A DNA stretch of 64,000 nucleotides from Symsagittifera roscoffensis (GCF_963678635.1 NC_087071.1:25431821-25495820), one strand, 5' to 3'; counted from the stretch's first letter, positions 25,441-38,570 are shown. Notes: generated from the sequence alone by a model not told the origin. Numbers and translations are program-made.

Positions 25441-26378
25441 GATGTGGTCAAGGATTCGGGAGAGTTGGAGATATATTTCAAATAGAGAATAGAAAATTTA
25501 AAAAAGATTGCAAAAAACTATAGAAATTATTATTATGAATTCAAAAGTTTCAATGAAAAAGTATATCAAAAATTGAAATAGATTGAAAAATTTTGTGAAG
25601 AGGTTTAGAAGTTTTTGTTTTATGTGATCAACTGTTATGGAAAGAAGCATTTACGAAGTAATTTGTTGGTCGAATACTTTTTAAAGTTTTGAGGCGAAAT
25701 TCAAGTGTGGTCGGTCGGATTATTTATTGATTTTTTGACAAGTGGGTTGAGTTTAAGCAAAAATTGTTGAGGGCTATTTTATTGGAGTTCGGGAGGTCTT
25801 CATAGTATTGTTTTCATATGTTGAATAAATGGGGGTATCTTTGAAATATTTGTCTTTTAGGCCAAATGATCATGGGTCTTTTTTTACTTTAGGCTAATTT
25901 GCCATTTTTGGTTGGGGGACTTTTGAGGTCTGAATTGGGAAAATATTGTTGATTTTTGTATAATCTGATAGGGGAGGGTTATAATATTGAAGTAGTGTTT
26001 ATTTTAGTTGTCAAGTTTTAGCGAGTTGCTTATTTTTGACGTGGAGGTTGTAAAGTTATAGTTATAGATCTGCCTGGAGATTAATTTCTATCGGCTAAAT
26101 AAGTTTGTGTTAGAGATAGAAAGGTGACAATTTGAACAATTTGATCTATAATTGATCGAGGTTTTTTCAGCATGTTTTACAGAAATGTGAAGGGGTAAAA
26201 TGATTCAAAAGAATGTTTACCTTAATCTTAAATCAAGGTTGTTTCTGAAATTCAACTTTCTTTAAAATTTTAGAGTGTGGGATGAATGTTTTATAGATTT
26301 TCCGTGGTTGACTTCTAAGAGGTGATGATTCTCTATGTTCGGATTTTTGTTGTTGATCTTGTGGTAAACTTTTTTCTG
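25441..26378. other. Non-coding spacer between pol and env block, copy B
   Basis: About 940 bases, stops in every frame, AT-rich. Nothing recognisable. Identical to 2076-3013 as far as I can see. Confidence 0.4.
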
Positions 26379-27753
26379 TTAATTTTCTATTTTTCCTTTT
26401 TTTTTAGGTGTTTTTGGTTCTGGTGTGTTTGATCTTTGAGGGTCTATAATCTGCTGTTGAACTGTTTTTGTATTTTTGGTAGTATTAACATGTTGATTTT
26501 GTTCTATTTCTGGGTTATTTTGAACTATGTGTAAACCTGTGAAAGAATATAACTGAGTTAATTCGCGAAGTGCGTATTCCTTGGGATAATAAGGTAAAAG
26601 ATTGTTACGGTGTTGTATGAGTTCTTTCTTGCTGGAGTCAGTAAGTTTGTATGTTACTTCAGTAGGTTTATCAATTATTTGGTATGGTCCTTTTCGAAGT
26701 GGTTGTAATTTTTTGGATATTCCTTTTTGTGTATTGAAATTAGGTATTAAAACAAATATTCCAATTTTTAAGTCTGTGGCTGGCATGAAGCGTGAACTAA
26801 TTTGGTTATTTATATTTTGTCTTTGTAACTATTTTTTTGTTACTTTTTGGTAGATTTCATTGTGTTTTTTATCTCTTTTAAAAATCCATTCGGTATGTGT
26901 ACCGGAAGCTAATTTCAAAATTTGTGGATGATGAAAGTGGTCTTCATCATGTGTGTGTAACGGTAGGTTATAACAAATTGAATCCTTGTTGGGTTGACAA
27001 TAACCTTGTGCATTTTTATGAGCGTTTGCCGTAAACATCATTGGTTTTCGTGGCTTTTGATTAAAAACCATTTCGTATGATGACTTTCCTAAGGTTGTTG
27101 TAATTTGTGAATTATAGGATAATGGGAATAATTTTACATCTGTTGACCATTCAGTATATCGTGTATCATTTCCATTAATGATGCATCTGAGGTATTCTTG
27201 TTGTGAACGGTTCTTACCTTCGACTAATCCATTTGTCCAAGGTGTATGAGCTGTACGTGGCTTATGTTTGATGTTATATAGGTGGCATAATGTGATGATT
27301 TCGTTGTTAATGAATTCTGTGCCGTTATCTGTGACTAGTATTTCTGGTAGTCCGAATTTAGCTATCCAATGTTCGTAAAGTTTTGTGTATGCGTAGTAAG
27401 CATTACAATGTGGTACTGGGTTAAGTGCTACGTAGTGTGTAAGTGCATCAAACAATTACCATAATATAAGAATTTCCTTCGGAGGATGGTGAAATTGGTC
27501 CTTTTGTGTCGAATGAAATTCTATGATTGAAATATAGACTTTGTCCTTTAAAATCTTGTTTTGTTGCTATTTGTTTTTGATTTGGATAAGGTTTATTTAA
27601 TTGACATATTATGCAATCGTTGCATAATACTTTAATCCAAATTGGTGCATTTGGGAAGTAAAAAGTTTGTGTAAAATTTGAATATGTCTTTTCTGATCCT
27701 GAGTGTCCTTCTGTATGTTGTGTATGGGATATATCAAATGCTATCAGAATCAT
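26379..27753 (-). pseudogene. pol: Integrase region of pol, copy B
   Basis: The N-terminal zinc finger is visible in the piece 27448-27753 (HTQHTEGHSG, then CNDCIIC), as is the first catalytic Asp (RISFDTKG). The core continues in 26829-27455 after an overlap of a few bases caused by one extra T near 27450: the second Asp is in VTDNGTEF and the Glu in NGLVEGKN, spaced D-X35-E. The C-terminal piece 26379-26786 contains LRKGPYQIIDKPTEVTYKL, a GPY/F-type module, and a basic tail. It would join element cDNA to host DNA in the nucleus. The catalytic triad is present but spread over two frames, so no single protein is encoded. Confidence 0.88.
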
Positions 27754-27935
27754 GCCGAGGGGGCGACAGGGTACTTTAAAATTGGGTGTTTGATATTCTA
27801 AAAGGTCTGTGATTTCATTAAAAGTTGTATTATTGTGTTTTCTAAAGTATCGGAGGAGTGTTTTATTTCCTAATATTGTTGTATCAGCTTTTGGTGGTTT
27901 TGTTTTATACTTGTGTCATGATTTGAGTTGGCGGA

Positions 27936-28526
27936 TTACGGGATCAAAATTTTGATATTTCGGTAATAACTGTAGTTTAATTTTTCTGTTGGTGGTAGAA
28001 AAATATTTTCAACTTCTATTTTCGATAAAGCAATTGTGTCAAGTGGGTCATGAAGGTCAAAAACTTGATTTATCATGTATTTTGAATTATTTATTGGTGG
28101 TCCTGATAAATTTATTTTATCAGTTAAATTTTCTTTTTCTATCAATGGAAAGGTGTCTGTTCTGTGCGGTTGTTGTTTGATTGTTTTTTGTTGAGTATTA
28201 TTTTTTATCGAATGTGAATAAGGAATTGGTTTGAATGTGGATGTTCCTAATAGATCTACTTCATAGTGGTTATTCTGACAATCTAAATAGAGTGGGAAAT
28301 GTGGTAAGTTATTTATTTGTGACTGAACTATATCAGTTCTTACTGCATATTTGCATTCCAATCTGGGTGATGTTTCATTTTTTGCAAAATAAAATTTAAT
28401 GTTTTGTGGTATTTCAACTGTAATTTTTCGTGTAAGTAGTTCAGGTGGTGTATTTCTACTTAATGTATGAGGTAGTGCAAGATTTTTTCCTGCTGTCCAA
28501 ACTACATGTAAGTTTGGGAATTTCAT
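27936..28526 (-). pseudogene. pol: RNaseH-integrase linker of pol, copy B
   Basis: 196 codons starting KFPNLHVVWTAGKNLALPHT; the LPHTLSR string corresponds to the L-x-D-x-LSR signature at the end of Ty3/Gypsy RNase H. A T-run near 28530 breaks the frame upstream. The 7417-bp tandem duplication starts at 27922, just downstream of this piece on the coding strand. Confidence 0.75.
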
Positions 28527-28572
28527 TAAAAATTAATTGAAATCTATAAACTCTATGGTTTGGGTTTGATTT

Positions 28573-29010
28573 CTATATAAAAAGAAATATTATAGGTTTA
28601 TGATCTGTAAATAGGACTGTTGGATGTTTAGATCCAAGTATTAGAAATTCATATTCGGTAAGTGTGTATATTATAGCTGTGCATTCTCTCATGAGAGTAG
28701 AGAGTCGTAGTGCAGCTTGTGTAAATAAGCAAGAACTTGCTGATATAAGATTCATTTTGTTTGTTCCACTGTGTGATTGTAGTAATGCTGCGCCGATGCC
28801 AAAGTTTGAAGCATCGCACATTGCATAAAATGGTTGATTTGGATCAGGGATTGTATTTGATATTTGTTCTGTTAACAATTTTTTTAATTCTTCGAATCTT
28901 GTTTGATGTTCGGTGGTCCATTCGAAGTTATTCTGTTGTCTAAGAATGTTATATAAAGGTCTTAAGTATAATTGCATTTTGTATACATATTTACTTAAAA
29001 AATTTAACAT
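28573..29010 (-). pseudogene. pol: RNase H domain of pol, copy B
   Basis: 145 codons. Visible signatures: FYAMCDASNFGIGAALLQ (first acidic residue), MRECTAIIYTL (Glu) and VLFTDHKPI (Asp). It would degrade the RNA strand of the RNA-DNA hybrid. It overlaps the RT piece by seven bases because of an indel in an A-rich run near 29030, and ends at an in-frame TAG at 28573-28575 after IIFLFI. Confidence 0.85.
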
Positions 29011-29893
29011 TCCAAAGAATTCTTGGATTTTCTTTTTCTTTGTGGTAGTTGAAGTTTCTGAATCGCGTGTATTCGTGATTTCAATGGAGTTATAGTGTTA
29101 CTTTCGATAATGTGGCCAAGAAATTTTACGCGTGTTAGGAAAAAATGTGATTTGTCTGGGGCTGCTTTCATGTTTTCATTTTTGAGTGTTTGATGATATT
29201 GTTCTAAAATTATAAACATTTCGTCTTTCGTTTGCGACTGCATGAAAACATCATCTAAGTATGTGATTGCATGTTTCTTGAGTATGAGTGGTGTAAAAAT
29301 TTTACTCATAAAAGCTGAAAAAGCTGCTGGTCCTATGGAAATACCATAGAATAATCTATTAAATTCGTATTGTTGATTTCCAATAACGAATTGTGTTAAT
29401 CGTCGTGACTGTTCATCTAGTCGCATTTGATTGTATGCACTATTCATATCTGCTGTTGTGAAGTATTTACCGTTTATTTTTGTTAGAATTACTTGAATAG
29501 GTTCAATGGGCCAATTACATTTAGTTTCGTCAATTAGCGAATTGAGGTATCTAGCATCTAGAATGATTTTTAGTGATTCTCCTTTAGCTAAGATGATAAC
29601 AGGGTTGATAAAGGTGTTACCTTTTGATTGTTTTGTTTGTTTACTGGTGATATAATTTCATATTGTCCTAAAATGTCAAGTAGTGTGTTTACTTTATCTT
29701 CTAAATGTATCGGTATTTTACTTGCTCGTTGTTTTTTGAAAACTGCGTCAGGTTTTAAAGGTAAATGTAGTGGTGAACTAATTTGTCCAACATCGAGTTT
29801 TGATGTTGCATAAACTGTTAAAAATTTTAATAACAGTTCGGCTAATTTATCGAATTCTTTTTGTGTTATTTGGGAATGTTGAAAATTAAACAT
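29004..29893 (-). pseudogene. pol: Reverse transcriptase domain of pol, copy B
   Basis: Two readable pieces, 29588-29893 and 29004-29447. The second has motif A (ADMNSAYNQMRLD, Asp at about 29448-29450), FYGISIGPAAFSAFM (motif B region) and the catalytic YLDD box at 29250-29261 (ITYLDDVFMQ). The pieces are in different frames: a T-run at 29622-29625 (an A-run on the coding strand) is one base short of keeping the frame. It copies element RNA into cDNA. The fold-defining residues are present; the frame is lost. Confidence 0.9.
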
Positions 29894-29972
29894 TGTTAGA
29901 AGCTTTTGTTGTTCTTCCGTATAATGTGATATTTTAAACGTTGGTTTAAAATATGGTGGTTTTGTGAAGTAG

Positions 29973-31153
29973 TCAGTGTTTCTTTTTATCGTTGCTTATT
30001 GTGTTGTTTATTGATAATTCTTCATCAAGAATTGTTGATTGACATATATCTAGTAATTGTAGTATATTATTGACTCGATATGCTACTTCATTTGTGGGTG
30101 AAGTTGTAGCATTTGTTTCACTGTATCCTAAGAGTCCTAAGGGTATTGTTATCTGGTATGGTGAATTGTTATATACGTGTAATGAAATAATATCTGAGTT
30201 TGAATGTTTCATGTATTTTATGGATGAAATTGTGATTTGAAAAAATTTGTGGATTGGTTTAAATTCAAGGTCTGACATAAAGAGATGTTGTTTGTTTTGG
30301 TCTTTATCGTACTGGTGGAATTGTTTGATTGAAACGTTATATACATTTCCTGACAGTGGTTTCAGGTATTTTCGTTCCTGATTGTAAAATTTGGAGAAAA
30401 ATGGTGGTTGTTTGTTTAATCTTTGAAAGAATGTTAAGGATGTGTTTTTTGTCCTCGTGTATTTGTCTTTTAAATGGAGTTAGCTATTCAAAATGTTGAT
30501 TGTGGGTATATACTTAGTTATAAATGGTATGCCAATGATATTGTGTTTTATGTCTGTAATGTGAAATGTTTGTTTCAATGGTTTATTGAGTATTTTATTT
30601 TGTTCCATTGTTCTAGTGGGAACAAGGAAAATTTGGATTTTTCCGTAATTTTTTAATGTTGATTCTTGTGCTGTTGCTAATTTACTGGCGGTCTGTATAG
30701 GTGTTAGGATTGGGTGTAGCGATTTGATTTCATTCCAAGTAGGGATGCTAATAATATTTGATTCTGCTCCTGAATCAATTAAAAAATCTATTTCAAGATC
30801 GGGTGGTTGAAATTCTTCACTTTTTGGGCTTTCTAAGAGAAATGGGATGGTCCAAATTTTTTTTCTTGGCTGTTCTTTTTGTATATTTTGGTAAATGTGA
30901 TTTGCACTTGAGCGTTGTTTTTCGTTATTGACTACTGTATTTATTTCGCTTACATTCTATGCAATTGATACATCGTTTCTTATGGGTCTAGTATAGTAGT
31001 CTTGAAGAAGTTCCGATTGATTTTCGTAAAAGTGTGAGCTAAAGTGTTGTTCGTATATAATGGGTCCGTAGTCGTTTTTGACTGTGATCATATTAACTGA
31101 GATAGTGTTATTTGTATCACTTTCGCTGTCTGTTGATTCACAATTAATGTGGT
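29973..31153 (-). pseudogene. pol: Protease and PR-RT linker of pol, copy B
   Basis: On the minus strand the aspartic protease active site FLIDSGAESNII lies at about 30750-30785, with DSGA at 30765-30776. Further down, 101 open codons (29973-30278) form the linker between protease and RT. An in-frame TAA near 30480 interrupts the frame. The enzyme would cleave Gag-Pol during particle maturation. Confidence 0.75.
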
Positions 31154-34100
31154 TTAATTGTAGTTCGGTACTTTCTGTGTTGTCAATACCAGGGGGATCT
31201 GAAGTTGTTTCTTCAGTTGTTTGTACCTGATTAATTTGTCGCTGATGTTTCGGTGTGTTACTTCTATATTTGTGTTGGGAATCAGGGTAACGATTGTTGT
31301 TTCGATAAGTGGATTGAGAATAATTTCTTCAATTGTTATAGTTGGGATTTTTATTTTGTGAGTTGTTTCGTGACCTATTATAGTAGTTGTTATTGTTTCC
31401 TTGATAATTAGATATGTTGTAGGAATTGTTTTTTGATCTATTGTTTTGGTAACGATGGTTTCTGATGTTTGAATAACTTCTAATTCTGTTATTTGAGTAG
31501 TTTCTATTTCTCTTGTACGATGAATTACGTGATCTATCGTTTGAATAGTATCTGTTTCTAGAATTTGATTGTGAATATTTGTTTCTATACTCTTTTTTTT
31601 GGCTATTTGATCGACTATATCTATTTTCTGAGAAATTTTGTGAATTTCTTTGTTCTGGTGATCTACTTCTATAACTAGAGTTATAGGGTGATTGGTTTCT
31701 TGAGTAATTTGAGTTATTTGGGAGTGGTTTACCAGAGCTGTTGTTACTATGTACATTTTTGTTTGGTAAATTTTGATCCCTTCTCATGTATTGATAGAAT
31801 GATTTATTCGGTTCTTTGTACATTTGTGGTTTATTTTGGTCATCTTGTTGTTTTTGTCTACACTCGGCTATGCTGTGTCCGTATTTTTGACAATAAGTAC
31901 ACCATTTCTTAAAAGATGGTTTACATTTGAAATTTGGATTTTTCTCATATATGTTCAAAATTTCAGTCATTTTTTCAGTTAGGTCTACATCTGAACCGTG
32001 TATGTTGTTTATTTGTGTAGTATTTGTTTTGATTCTATTAACATATTGTAGTTTAAGATTTTCTGTTTCTTCAAGTTTCATTGTGATTTCTGCTTGTTCT
32101 AATTTGTCAACTAGTTTTCTGGAATCTAAATCTGGTTCTCGAATTGATGAGGGATGTGATGCCCTCTTTTTTATAGATATTTTTCTTAATTGGGGTGTTA
32201 GAGTCATCATTAAAATTTCTGTCTTTTTCGTGTTTTTATAATCATGAGTGTTTAGTGAATATGCTTTTCGAACTAGTGTTTCGATTCTAACTGCCAATTG
32301 TTTAATTGTTTCGTTTGGTAGTCAGCGAATTTCATTGCATAAAACTCTTTGGTGTTAGTTATTTCTTTCAGAATCAAACATTTTTGAAAATTCTTGTGTA
32401 AATCTTTTCCAATTTGTTTTTATTTATATCTATTGGTAAAACTGAAAACCATTTCTGAGCTGCGCCATCAAGTGTTGTTTGGATTAACGCTGCGTGTCTT
32501 TGTATCCAATTTTGATGGAGTGGTGTATTAACTGGTTCAGGTCCGATATTTAAAATTAAATTTGCTGTGACTGCATTTAAATAGTCTTCTACAGAATATT
32601 CAGGGTCTGTGCCTGTGAATACCATTAGTGGTTTATTTGATGTTATTGATGATCCATCCATGAGGTATGGATTCATAGTCATTTGTAGTGATTCTGCTGC
32701 ATTTGGCATTTGTGAAAATATTGTCATTTGGTTTTTTGTTATCTCATGTTGTTGCAAATAATATGGTAGTGGTATTTCGTTTTGCATTTGCGTTGGTTGA
32801 TAATAATCAGTATTTGCTGGATTTTGTGAATAAAAATTATTAGTTTGAGGTTCGTAATTTGATCGAGGTTGTCGCATATGTTGTTCTCGTGTATATGGTT
32901 CAAAAATATCTGGTTGATTTACGTGATAAGACTGGAGTCTTCAGTTTTGAAAACTTTGTTGATGGTTTTGGTCATGAAAATTGTCATCATCTGATGAACG
33001 ATAATTAGGTGTATAGTACGGTGTTTTTTTGTTTATATTGGTATGGTTTTTTACAATTTTTATACTGTTGAAAAATGGATAGTTTTCACTTGGGTCTGTT
33101 GGAACACGTGGGTTGTCATTAAGATATACGAAATTTGATGTGTGTTGTTGGGGATTTTGTCGTTGTGAAAATGAACGATTATGCTGATTTGTACGAGGAG
33201 GTTTAGATTTTTGCGATCTATTTACATAGTTATAATTGTGTTCTGCAAATTTACTTCTGGTGAATATTCTTTGTTTTTGCGGTGGTTTCGTCATTGGTCT
33301 AAATGTTTGGTAATCCATATGTGAATATATTGGAGCAACCGAGGGTTTAACTGTAGATTGTAATGTTACTTGGGGTAACATTGAAGTCTTTGGTTTTGGC
33401 GTTGTAAGATTTGGATGTATTGGTGAAATACTTTGTTGTGTGGTTGTTACAGTTGTTTCAACTATTTCTTCAGTTATAAAAAGTGATGGTGTTTGAATAT
33501 CTTTTTGTGTAAGATTTCTAGTTCCATTTACGTTTTCTTGTTGTACAAAAGTTGAATTTAAACTATTATTTTGTCGTCTATCAGGTAAAAATGAGTTATA
33601 GTTTAAAAGTATTGCATCTATTATTAGTGAAATTACTTTTGTATAATCTTTGTGAATAGTTATTGAACTGATTGCTTGACTTGAGATGTCTATTGGAAAG
33701 TTCAGAAATAATGGATGAGACCATTCAGGGTCCCAAACGTAATCTGATTGTTCGGCAATGACAGTGTCATCATTTGTACTCTGAGGTTTAAAATTTTTTC
33801 TTGCTTGTGCAATTAAATCTATATTGTGGGTAAAATAGTCATTTATAAACCATGCTGAGATTTTTTGTAAATCGTGTTTAACATTTGGTGAAATTTCGTT
33901 ATTTGAAAAATTTTCACGGATTGCGTTTAAAAATGCTGAGAATGCAGCAATTTCATTTCCTAAATTTGTGTGTCTTGATGTTTGAACCGGTGATGTGCTT
34001 TCGGTTTCTGTTTTTTCTAGTATAGATAAATAATTTTATTTTATTGCAAAAACATTGTTAGTGAAAATTGAATTTGCTCTCGGTGAATTTTGATGTTGTA

Positions 34101-34884
34101 TGTTTTTAATGTATTCTGTGATTACTTTTGAAAATTCTATATCGACATCATCTGTTTGGATAACATATTTGCCATGGAAGTTTCTTGTTGTACTGAGTTC
34201 TATGGTGTAAATTCCATATTGTGGTGTTAAGTTACATATTCCTTTTATGTAGTGATCGACAATTTGTCTTTTGATTTTTATTTCTGGGAATTCTGCTTTA
34301 CATGGGCTAATTCCTTTTTCAAATATATTTGCGATTAGATTATGGCAAAATTGTGTTTGTCCTCTGTCTTCAGTGAGTGAAATGATGATAAATGGGAAAA
34401 CAGAGTCTTCGTCTGGACTTTCGTCACTTAGGCTTTGACTCTTTTTTCGTTTTATGACTGTCAGTGCGTAATGTTCAATGTGTCTGATTGGTTGGTTCCA
34501 ACTGTATAAACGTACTGGTTTATTTTTGTATATCTTTTTATTCTTTTTTTTCCTTGTTTTGATGAATGTGATGTAGCTTTTGAATCGGAAAAGTATAATT
34601 GATCATGAACTGGGTGGTTTTTATTTACTGTATCTTTTAGTTTGTAGAGTGCATCTAAATGGCTGACTTCTGATTCAGAGACTGCGTTTCTACGCTTTGA
34701 AAATTTTTTTCGTGTAATTTGTCTTTCCTTACTCAAAATTTTTCTTTTTATTGTTTGATGTTTTGTGCGAATATATCCGAGTGTTTGTTTATGCGGTGTA
34801 ATTGCAAGATCGTATGTTTCGTTATTTTTTTTTACAATTGTGTAGTATGATTGTTTGTTTATTTCCTAAATGGTTCAGTGACAT
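31154..34884 (-). pseudogene. gag: Gag, copy B (very long, ~1200 codons)
   Basis: A possible start is the ATG at 34882-34884, followed within ~15 codons by a frame change. Pieces in order: a basic N-terminal segment (34461-34868), an open stretch 32941-34034 with no ATG before 33381, a capsid-like segment 32374-32877 (VFTGTDPEYSVEDYLNAV, DGAAQKWFSVLP), and 31329-32297, ending in a CCHC zinc knuckle (WCTYCQKYGHSIAECRQ, C-X2-C-X4-H-X4-C, 31860-31901) and a long Asn/Arg/Ser-rich tail. It would assemble the particle and bind RNA. The length is about two to three times that of usual Ty3/Gypsy Gag. At the T-run near 33025 this copy has seven T, which keeps the frame into the capsid piece apart from one TGA near 32943; copies A and C have six. 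Confidence 0.75.
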
Positions 34885-35338
34885 AAGGTTTAGGATTAAG
34901 GGTGCAAGGTTGTTATTAGTGATTTTTAAATCCTAGATTGTTAGTCCTTACAATTTTTGGTTAGCCTAACTTGGATCTTTTATGTAGGGTTGGAGAGAAA
35001 AGTGTATATCGGTTCCGAAGAATGATTTTTACTTTCTCGTGGCTATTCTAAGTTAAGATGCTAACATATTTAATCTTACTTAGGGGTAGTGATTGTGTTC
35101 AAGGGTTGGAGAATAGTAAATCGATCCACAGGGTTCAGGTATAATTAGAGCACAGGTAGTTCGTTAGATACTATTTTAATACTTACTAAGATTTAAGGTT
35201 TAGCCTGGGTCAGGTAAGAGGGGGGATTAAGTGAAAGATGAATAACCGAAGTTCTTCACTGTTTAGCTTAATTTGAATGATTAGTGTGATTGAAAAATTT
35301 CTATTAGTCCTGAGTCTTTGAAAATGGTTGGGTTGTGA
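34885..35338 (-). other. Leader remnant of copy B
   Basis: About 450 bases of untranslated leader that repeat at 42301-42754. It ends at the junction with copy C, where TGA is shared by both sides. No gene seen. Confidence 0.6.
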
Positions 35339-35352
35339 TTTGAGTTGGCGGA

Positions 35353-38300
35353 TTACGGGATCAAAATTTTGATATTTCGGTAATAACTGTAGTTTAATTT
35401 TTCTGTTGGTGGTAGAAAAATATTTTCAACTTCTATTTTCGATAAAGCAATTGTGTCAAGTGGGTCATGAAGGTCAAAAACTTGATTTATCATGTATTTT
35501 GAATTATTTATTGGTGGTCCTGATAAATTTATTTTATCAGTTAAATTTTCTTTTTCTATCAATGGAAAGGTGTCTGTTCTGTGCGGTTGTTGTTTGATTG
35601 TTTTTTGTTGAGTATTATTTTTTATCGAATGTGAATAAGGAATTGGTTTGAATGTGGATGTTCCTAATAGATCTACTTCATAGTGGTTATTCTGACAATC
35701 TAAATAGAGTGGGAAATGTGGTAAGTTATTTATTTGTGACTGAACTATATCAGTTCTTACTGCATATTTGCATTCCAATCTGGGTGATGTTTCATTTTTT
35801 GCAAAATAAAATTTAATGTTTTGTGGTATTTCAACTGTAATTTTTCGTGTAAGTAGTTCAGGTGGTGTATTTCTACTTAATGTATGAGGTAGTGCAAGAT
35901 TTTTTCCTGCTGTCCAAACTACATGTAAGTTTGGGAATTTCATTAAAAATTAATTGAAATCTATAAACTCTATGGTTTGGGTTTGATTTCTATATAAAAA
36001 GAAATATTATAGGTTTATGATCTGTAAATAGGACTGTTGGATGTTTAGATCCAAGTATTAGAAATTCATATTCGGTAAGTGTGTATATTATAGCTGTGCA
36101 TTCTCTCATGAGAGTAGAGAGTCGTAGTGCAGCTTGTGTAAATAAGCAAGAACTTGCTGATATAAGATTCATTTTGTTTGTTCCACTGTGTGATTGTAGT
36201 AATGCTGCGCCGATGCCAAAGTTTGAAGCATCGCACATTGCATAAAATGGTTGATTTGGATCAGGGATTGTATTTGATATTTGTTCTGTTAACAATTTTT
36301 TTAATTCTTCGAATCTTGTTTGATGTTCGGTGGTCCATTCGAAGTTATTCTGTTGTCTAAGAATGTTATATAAAGGTCTTAAGTATAATTGCATTTTGTA
36401 TACATATTTACTTAAAAAATTTAACATTCCAAAGAATTCTTGGATTTTCTTTTTCTTTGTGGTAGTTGAAGTTTCTGAATCGCGTGTATTCGTGATTTCA
36501 ATGGAGTTATAGTGTTACTTTCGATAATGTGGCCAAGAAATTTTACGCGTGTTAGGAAAAAATGTGATTTGTCTGGGGCTGCTTTCATGTTTTCATTTTT
36601 GAGTGTTTGATGATATTGTTCTAAAATTATAAACATTTCGTCTTTCGTTTGCGACTGCATGAAAACATCATCTAAGTATGTGATTGCATGTTTCTTGAGT
36701 ATGAGTGGTGTAAAAATTTTACTCATAAAAGCTGAAAAAGCTGCTGGTCCTATGGAAATACCATAGAATAATCTATTAAATTCGTATTGTTGATTTCCAA
36801 TAACGAATTGTGTTAATCGTCGTGACTGTTCATCTAGTCGCATTTGATTGTATGCACTATTCATATCTGCTGTTGTGAAGTATTTACCGTTTATTTTTGT
36901 TAGAATTACTTGAATAGGTTCAATGGGCCAATTACATTTAGTTTCGTCAATTAGCGAATTGAGGTATCTAGCATCTAGAATGATTTTTAGTGATTCTCCT
37001 TTAGCTAAGATGATAACAGGGTTGATAAAGGTGTTACCTTTTGATTGTTTTGTTTGTTTACTGGTGATATAATTTCATATTGTCCTAAAATGTCAAGTAG
37101 TGTGTTTACTTTATCTTCTAAATGTATCGGTATTTTACTTGCTCGTTGTTTTTTGAAAACTGCGTCAGGTTTTAAAGGTAAATGTAGTGGTGAACTAATT
37201 TGTCCAACATCGAGTTTTGATGTTGCATAAACTGTTAAAAATTTTAATAACAGTTCGGCTAATTTATCGAATTCTTTTTGTGTTATTTGGGAATGTTGAA
37301 AATTAAACATTGTTAGAAGCTTTTGTTGTTCTTCCGTATAATGTGATATTTTAAACGTTGGTTTAAAATATGGTGGTTTTGTGAAGTAGTCAGTGTTTCT
37401 TTTTATCGTTGCTTATTGTGTTGTTTATTGATAATTCTTCATCAAGAATTGTTGATTGACATATATCTAGTAATTGTAGTATATTATTGACTCGATATGC
37501 TACTTCATTTGTGGGTGAAGTTGTAGCATTTGTTTCACTGTATCCTAAGAGTCCTAAGGGTATTGTTATCTGGTATGGTGAATTGTTATATACGTGTAAT
37601 GAAATAATATCTGAGTTTGAATGTTTCATGTATTTTATGGATGAAATTGTGATTTGAAAAAATTTGTGGATTGGTTTAAATTCAAGGTCTGACATAAAGA
37701 GATGTTGTTTGTTTTGGTCTTTATCGTACTGGTGGAATTGTTTGATTGAAACGTTATATACATTTCCTGACAGTGGTTTCAGGTATTTTCGTTCCTGATT
37801 GTAAAATTTGGAGAAAAATGGTGGTTGTTTGTTTAATCTTTGAAAGAATGTTAAGGATGTGTTTTTTGTCCTCGTGTATTTGTCTTTTAAATGGAGTTAG
37901 CTATTCAAAATGTTGATTGTGGGTATATACTTAGTTATAAATGGTATGCCAATGATATTGTGTTTTATGTCTGTAATGTGAAATGTTTGTTTCAATGGTT
38001 TATTGAGTATTTTATTTTGTTCCATTGTTCTAGTGGGAACAAGGAAAATTTGGATTTTTCCGTAATTTTTTAATGTTGATTCTTGTGCTGTTGCTAATTT
38101 ACTGGCGGTCTGTATAGGTGTTAGGATTGGGTGTAGCGATTTGATTTCATTCCAAGTAGGGATGCTAATAATATTTGATTCTGCTCCTGAATCAATTAAA
38201 AAATCTATTTCAAGATCGGGTGGTTGAAATTCTTCACTTTTTGGGCTTTCTAAGAGAAATGGGATGGTCCAAATTTTTTTTCTTGGCTGTTCTTTTTGTA

Positions 38301-38567
38301 TATTTTGGTAAATGTGATTTGCACTTGAGCGTTGTTTTTCGTTATTGACTACTGTATTTATTTCGCTTACATTCTATGCAATTGATACATCGTTTCTTAT
38401 GGGTCTAGTATAGTAGTCTTGAAGAAGTTCCGATTGATTTTCGTAAAAGTGTGAGCTAAAGTGTTGTTCGTATATAATGGGTCCGTAGTCGTTTTTGACT
38501 GTGATCATATTAACTGAGATAGTGTTATTTGTATCACTTTCGCTGTCTGTTGATTCACAATTAATGT
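35353..38567 (-). pseudogene. pol: pol, copy C, integrase core missing
   Basis: Protease (DSGA near 38182-38193), RT (36421-37310 with YLDD near 36667-36678), RNase H (35990-36427) and the RNaseH-IN linker (35353-35943) are as in copy B with the same breaks. The integrase is absent because the duplicated segment stops at 35339, where the leader of copy B begins. Confidence 0.85.
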
Positions 38568-38570
38568 GGT

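Noticed and set aside
31927-32241. 104-codon hydrophobic reading on the plus strand (also at 8562 and 39344)
   Set aside because: It is the antisense of gag; the minus strand has the zinc knuckle and capsid context.
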